Of a stretch of 46,659 nucleotides of DNA, positions 43,013 to 46,659 are shown one piece after another. The position numbers and the translations under genes are program-made. Source of the stretch: Sneathiella sp. (lineage in GTDB: Bacteria; Pseudomonadota; Alphaproteobacteria; Sneathiellales; Sneathiellaceae); assembly GCA_017643685.1 (NCBI GenBank), contig JAEPMY010000014.1, positions 1 to 46,659 of the forward strand, in the 5' to 3' direction. Position 1 is the first letter of the stretch; the number at the start of each line of letters is the position of its first letter. The notes beneath the pieces were generated by a model, which was not told the DNA's origin, made no database searches, and was given only the letters and a program-made list of their open reading frames with translations.

Positions 43013-43693
43013 ATGTCGCTAACCGGACTATATGAGCTGATGAGTTGGATGTCCCCATCCTATCCGGTTGGGGCTTATACCTACAGTCATGGGGTAGAAT
43101 ATGCGGTGGAGGCAGGCTTTATTCGGGATTTGAAAAGTCTGACGCCGTGGCTGCAAGATGTGCTGCATCATGGCGGCGCGCGAAATGATGCTATCCTCTG
43201 TGCAGAGACACACCGCGCAGCTACAAACGGGGATAATGATAAGTTGCGGGAGTTGTTAGAGCTTGGTTATGCCTTACGTCCCACAAAGGAGTTGGATCTT
43301 GAAACGACGGCGCAGGGGCGTGCTTTTATGAGCGTGACCTCTGAAGTTTTTCGATCTGAAACCTCGTCTTTCCTGAAAGAAGCTGCGGTCTGTCCGATTG
43401 TTTATCCGATTGCCATGAGCGCCGCTGCGGCGGATCGGGGTATTCCGCTTAATGCAACTGTGGAGGCTTATTTGCACGGATTTGTGTCGAACCTTGTTTC
43501 GGCAGCGGTGCGGATTATTCCATTGGGGCAAACGGATGGACAGCGGGCCATCGCCGCGCTTGCCGATGACGTTGAGGCCCAAGTTCAGGAAACCTTAAAG
43601 CTAACAATCGCCGATATCGGGAGCGCCACCATGATGGTGGATTGGTGTTCGGCGCAACATGAAACACAATATACGAGGTTATTTAGATCATGA
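43013..43693 (+). CDS. ureF: Urease accessory protein UreF
   Basis: This 226-residue helical protein assists GTPase control during nickel insertion. Signature segments are [22 protein letters not shown] and the late [20 protein letters not shown] with the conserved Gln. It overlaps ureG by 4 bp (ATGA at 43690-43693). The preceding ureE stop is 15 bp upstream. Confidence 0.94.
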   Translation: MSLTGLYELMSWMSPSYPVGAYTYSHGVEYAVEAGFIRDLKSLTPWLQDVLHHGGARNDAILCAETHRAATNGDNDKLRELLELGYALRPTKELDLETTAQGRAFMSVTSEVFRSETSSFLKEAAVCPIVYPIAMSAAAADRGIPLNATVEAYLHGFVSNLVSAAVRIIPLGQTDGQRAIAALADDVEAQVQETLKLTIADIGSATMMVDWCSAQHETQYTRLFRS

Positions 43694-44316
43694 CATCAAC
43701 GGTAAATGGACCCTTACGTGTGGGGATCGGCGGGCCGGTTGGCTCAGGCAAAACGGCACTGACAGATGCGTTATGTAAATATTTGCGGGATCATTACAAT
43801 ATTGCAGTTATCACCAATGATATCTACACCCGTGAGGATGCGGAGTTTCTAAACCGTTCTGGCGCGTTGAGCACAGACCGGATTGTTGGTGTTGAGACAG
43901 GCGGCTGCCCCCATACGGCCATTCGTGAAGATGCGTCCATCAATCTGGCAGCGGTGGCAGATTTGAATGAAAAACTCACCGACCTCGAAATGATCCTGAT
44001 CGAAAGTGGCGGCGACAATTTGGCGGCGACCTTCTCCCCAGAGCTTGCGGATATTACGATCTATGTGATTGATGTGTCTGCTGGTGATAAAATCCCGCGC
44101 AAAGGCGGGCCCGGTATCACCCGATCTGACTTGCTGGTCATCAATAAAATTGATCTGGCGCCGCTTGTTGGGGCAGACCTTGGGGTAATGGATCGGGATT
44201 CAAAGAAGATGCGGGGAGATCGTCCCTTTATTTTTACCAATATTAAAGATGGTAAGGGTGTTTCGGAAGTGGCTGATTTCATCATCAAAACAGGCGGGTT
44301 GCCTGAGCGGCTTTAA
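43690..44316 (+). CDS. ureG: Urease accessory GTPase UreG
   Basis: This 208-residue GTPase drives nickel delivery to urease. It has the P-loop [20 protein letters not shown], the metal-binding [12 protein letters not shown] (Cys-Pro-His) motif and the [14 protein letters not shown] and NKIDLAP motifs. It is the last gene of the urt-ure unit; no strong terminator is seen in the 72 bp after it, so read-through to the following hydrolase gene is possible. Confidence 0.97.
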   Translation: MTSTVNGPLRVGIGGPVGSGKTALTDALCKYLRDHYNIAVITNDIYTREDAEFLNRSGALSTDRIVGVETGGCPHTAIREDASINLAAVADLNEKLTDLEMILIESGGDNLAATFSPELADITIYVIDVSAGDKIPRKGGPGITRSDLLVINKIDLAPLVGADLGVMDRDSKKMRGDRPFIFTNIKDGKGVSEVADFIIKTGGLPERL

Positions 44317-44388
44317 TTTCGTTGTTTTCCAGCGGCGTGCATTTTATCCTCCATCTTATCCTAAAATAACAAAAATAAGGGAGGGATC

Positions 44389-45249
44389 ATGAATAGTTGG
44401 ACCGTTGGGGATATCAAAATCACCCGTATCGTTGAGATTGAGGTTGCCGGTGGCACTCGATTTGTGCTGCCCGACGCCACACCAGAAGCGGTATTGCCGA
44501 TCAAATGGCTTGCGCCCCACTTTATGACGGAAGAGGGGAAGTTGATCATGAGTATCCACGCCCTCATCGTGGATACCGGCAAGCAGCGTATTATTATCGA
44601 TACCTGTATTGGCAATGACAAGGAGCGGGTCATCCCAGCCTGGAACCGCTTGCAAACGGATTTCCTGAAAGATCTGGAGGGGGCGGGATACCCACGGGAG
44701 AGCATTGATATGGTTTTCTGCACCCATATGCATGTGGATCATGTGGGGTGGAACACAATGTTGGTTGATGGAGAGTGGGTCCCAACCTTCCCGAATGCGC
44801 GATATCTGTTCGCCGATAAGGAATGGGATCATTGGCAGGTGACCGCACAGGAAGAGTTTGGTGAGGTGATTGAAGATAGTGTGCAGCCGATTGTGGATGC
44901 GGGCCTTGCTGAGTTCGTGCCGTGTGACGCAGAGATTTGTGATGGCATCACATTGGTTCCGACACCGGGGCACACGCCGGGGCATGTTAGTGTCAAAATA
45001 ACATCGGGAGATGAAACAGCTTTCATTACCGGTGATATGCTGCACCACCCTTGCCAAATGGCACGTCTTGATTGGCCATCCGCACCAGATCATGACAAGC
45101 CCATGGCCAAACAGACCCGCCGCCGTATTTTCGAAGAAGTTGCCGATACAGATATTCTGGTGATCGGAACACATTTTGCGACACCATCAGCGGGTTACGT
45201 AAAGCGGGACGGCGATGGTTGTTATCGATTAGAGGTCTTTCACGGATAA
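44389..45249 (+). CDS. Metallo-beta-lactamase-fold hydrolase
   Basis: This 286-residue protein has the zinc motif THMHVDHVGWN (HxHxDH), a later TPGHTPGHVS with the third His, ITGDMLHHP with the bridging Asp, and a late GTHFATP. It is close to the quorum-quenching lactonase/AHL-like and alkyl-hydrolase branch by motif, but the substrate is unknown. AAGGGAGG precedes the ATG. It follows ureG by 72 bp and may be read through from the urease operon, although a functional link is not evident. Confidence 0.9.
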   Translation: MNSWTVGDIKITRIVEIEVAGGTRFVLPDATPEAVLPIKWLAPHFMTEEGKLIMSIHALIVDTGKQRIIIDTCIGNDKERVIPAWNRLQTDFLKDLEGAGYPRESIDMVFCTHMHVDHVGWNTMLVDGEWVPTFPNARYLFADKEWDHWQVTAQEEFGEVIEDSVQPIVDAGLAEFVPCDAEICDGITLVPTPGHTPGHVSVKITSGDETAFITGDMLHHPCQMARLDWPSAPDHDKPMAKQTRRRIFEEVADTDILVIGTHFATPSAGYVKRDGDGCYRLEVFHG

Positions 45250-45328
45250 TTCATCCTGTATTTCCGGGCGTTTTATGCTAAATGAACGAGAAGGGCGCGC
45301 AGACCCCACAGTATGTTGAGGGAGCCAC

Positions 45329-45958
45329 ATGAAATTATATGATTTGCCTGGGCCACCAAGCCCGCGCCGTATCCGGATTTTTCTTGCTGAAAAAGGCGTT
45401 GAAGTTGAAACCGTCCCTGTGAATATTCGGGAAGGTGAGCATATGCAGGAAGCCTTTGCGTCTAAGAATAAGCGGCGAACAATTCCTGCACTAGAGCTGG
45501 ATAATGGCACCGTTCTGACGGAAAGTGATGCGATCCTTCGCTATTTGGAAGAGAAGTTTCCGGAGCCCCCTTTATTTGGAACAGATCCAGAAGAGCGCGC
45601 TGTAGTAAATAACTGGCTGCACATTATCGATGTTGATGGTTTTTGCGCTGTGGCGGATGCTCTTCGGAACTCAATTTCGCGTTTTGAAAATCGGGCGCTT
45701 ACGGGGTCTCGGGATATCGCGCAAATTCCAGAGCTCGCCGAGCGAGGAGCCAAACGCATTGACTATTTCTTTGAAGATCTGGAAGAGCAGTTGAACGGGC
45801 AAACCTATGTTGCCGGGGACAGCTATACAGTTGCGGATATCTGTGCATTGGTCGTTGTAGATTTTGCTGGGATGGCAAAAAAAGATATTCCCGATAACTG
45901 CCCCAATATAAAACGTTGGCACGAAGAGGTTTCAGCCCGCCCAAGCGCGCAAGCCTAA
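45329..45958 (+). CDS. Glutathione S-transferase
   Basis: This 209-residue transferase has the N-terminal thioredoxin-like fold (MKLYDLPGPPSPRRIRIFL, with Ser11 or Ser-like hydroxyl as the likely catalytic group), KRRTIPALELDNGTVLTESDAILRYLEE with cis-Pro and the Glu-Ser glutathione contacts, and a C-terminal helical domain with SYTVADICALVVVDFAGM. GGGAG lies 5 bases before the ATG. The last 4 bp overlap the convergent DinB gene. Confidence 0.93.
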   Translation: MKLYDLPGPPSPRRIRIFLAEKGVEVETVPVNIREGEHMQEAFASKNKRRTIPALELDNGTVLTESDAILRYLEEKFPEPPLFGTDPEERAVVNNWLHIIDVDGFCAVADALRNSISRFENRALTGSRDIAQIPELAERGAKRIDYFFEDLEEQLNGQTYVAGDSYTVADICALVVVDFAGMAKKDIPDNCPNIKRWHEEVSARPSAQA

Positions 45959-46452
45959 ACGTCGAGAGATCTCAAATAGTAAATCAGATCAATAGAGGGC
46001 GCTGCTTTACCAAGCTGGGTCAGGCATTGGTGGCACTGCCCTCGGTGATGGGTCTGGTGATTAAAGACATGGGTGAGGACGTGGCGCATATGAGTGCGCT
46101 GCTCCTCCCCTGCCATGGTTTTATAGGATAGCGTTTCCTCAAAGCGAGCTGCAGGTAAAGTCTGAATAACGTTTAAAATGCGTTGATCCATCTCCTGACG
46201 AACGGTCCAAAGGTCCTCAAAATTGTCATGAAGAACGCTGTTTAACGCTTCTGGCACACTACCTTTTCCGTCTACCCGGTGAAGCCATGCAATGTCACCT
46301 ACAAGAATATGGTTGAGAGTGCCAAGGGCAGATTTAAAGAAAGCGCCCACGTCACGGTTCAGTTCTTCAGGGGTGAGGTGTCCGACTTCTGCATAGAGCG
46401 TTTTATTTGCCCAGATATTATAGTTGGCCATCATTTCAAAATGATCCCGCAT
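45955..46452 (-). CDS. DinB-family protein
   Basis: This 165-residue protein belongs to the DinB/YfiT-like four-helix bundle family. It starts with the typical FEMMANYNIWANKTLYAEV, and has NHILVGDIAWLHR and HVLTHVFNHQTHHRGQCHQCLTQLG; the His residues of these segments form the metal site. Members are thiol-dependent transferases or of unknown function. The gene is convergent with the glutathione S-transferase gene and follows the membrane methyltransferase gene on the same strand by 11 bp. Confidence 0.93.
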   Translation of the reverse strand: MRDHFEMMANYNIWANKTLYAEVGHLTPEELNRDVGAFFKSALGTLNHILVGDIAWLHRVDGKGSVPEALNSVLHDNFEDLWTVRQEMDQRILNVIQTLPAARFEETLSYKTMAGEEQRTHMRHVLTHVFNHQTHHRGQCHQCLTQLGKAAPSIDLIYYLRSLDV

Positions 46453-46463
46453 CGCTTTCTCTC

Positions 46464-46659
46464 CTATATCCAGCGCCGGACACGCGCCTTGTAACTCAGA
46501 TAGGTTTCCCCAAATTTTTGTTCCAGATACGCCTCTTCGCGGGCGATCACATGATAGCGGATGATCAATAGTGCAAAAGGTAGGAACGCAAGAGCCAGAT
46601 AACTCATCGCGGCCAGTGCAAGTGAGGTATAGGCAATCGTCATCCCCACATAAATGGGG
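46464..46659 (-). CDS. Isoprenylcysteine/phospholipid methyltransferase-like membrane protein, 3' part only
   Basis: Only the last 65 or so residues are inside the window; the frame stays open to the edge. They read (N)PIYVGMTIAYTSLALA, a membrane segment, then REEAYLEQKFGETYLSYKARVRRWI. The PIYVG motif followed by two membrane helices and the E-x-x-L-x-x-x-F-G-x-x-Y-x-x-Y-x-x-x-V-x-R-(W/F) ending is typical of the ICMT/PEMT family of membrane S-adenosylmethionine methyltransferases. The substrate cannot be inferred. It is upstream of the DinB gene on the same strand, 11 bp away. Confidence 0.85.
   Translation of the reverse strand, partial: PIYVGMTIAYTSLALAAMSYLALAFLPFALLIIRYHVIAREEAYLEQKFGETYLSYKARVRRWI

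Noticed and set aside
44356-45174. A 272-codon minus-strand frame opposite the metallo-hydrolase
   Set aside because: The plus strand carries the zinc motif HxHxDH and a good ribosome binding site; the minus frame has no recognisable domain.
1-46659. Mobile elements, prophage, CRISPR or tRNA genes
   Set aside because: No transposase, integrase, regular direct repeats with spacers, or tRNA-like folds were recognised; genes are dense, orderly housekeeping or catabolic types.

Overview
The window looks like chromosomal DNA of a free-living, probably marine, alphaproteobacterium. I infer this from moderate GC content, the gene styles (DUF1643 next to a glutathione S-transferase, SCP2 and DUF423 proteins, a urtABCDE-ureDABCEFG supercluster) and the heavy load of acyl-CoA genes; genus cannot be fixed from sequence alone. 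No tRNA, rRNA, insertion sequence, phage gene or CRISPR array was seen.

Region 1 (1-8.1 kb) is a fatty acid beta-oxidation block. It holds the end of a FadE-type acyl-CoA dehydrogenase, then an operon of acyl-CoA dehydrogenase, thiolase and FadB-type multifunctional enzyme. Facing it is a minus-strand operon of crotonase, TetR regulator and two hotdog thioesterases. Region 2 (8.2-15.7 kb) has a small EF-hand protein and a five-gene minus-strand operon: SDR, biotin-dependent carboxyltransferase, acyl-CoA dehydrogenase, biotin carboxylase and a second dehydrogenase. It resembles the acyclic terpene (citronellol/geraniol) atuBCDF set more than the leucine liu set. A long palindrome lies in its promoter region.

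Region 3 (15.7-25.3 kb) is mixed lipid and amino acid metabolism: SCP2 protein, a small basic protein, a DEDDh exonuclease, a long-chain acyl-CoA synthetase, a PLP-dependent dehydratase, a dienoyl-CoA isomerase, a PaaI thioesterase, a 58-residue DUF1508-like protein, YjbQ, an M20 peptidase and an aldehyde dehydrogenase. Region 4 (25.4-32.3 kb) has a cysteine-dioxygenase-like cupin overlapping a four-domain rhodanese, a pair of acyl-CoA dehydrogenases of which only the first keeps a catalytic glutamate, a DUF423 protein, thymidine kinase, DUF1643 and a glutathione S-transferase.

Region 5 (32.3-44.3 kb) is a complete urea uptake and hydrolysis locus. urtABCDE (ABC transporter) runs directly into ureD-A-B-C-E-F-G, with urtE and ureD overlapping. 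A near-consensus sigma-54 promoter lies just before urtA, so nitrogen control is likely, and a hairpin between urtA and urtB could set transporter stoichiometry. Region 6 (44.4 kb to the end) holds a metallo-beta-lactamase-fold hydrolase, a second glutathione S-transferase, a DinB-family protein and the end of a membrane methyltransferase.

The most interesting points are the atu-like carboxylase operon without atuA or atuE, the probable heteromeric acyl-CoA dehydrogenase, the overlapping cysteine dioxygenase/tetra-rhodanese pair, and several unassigned palindromic operators in divergent promoter regions.
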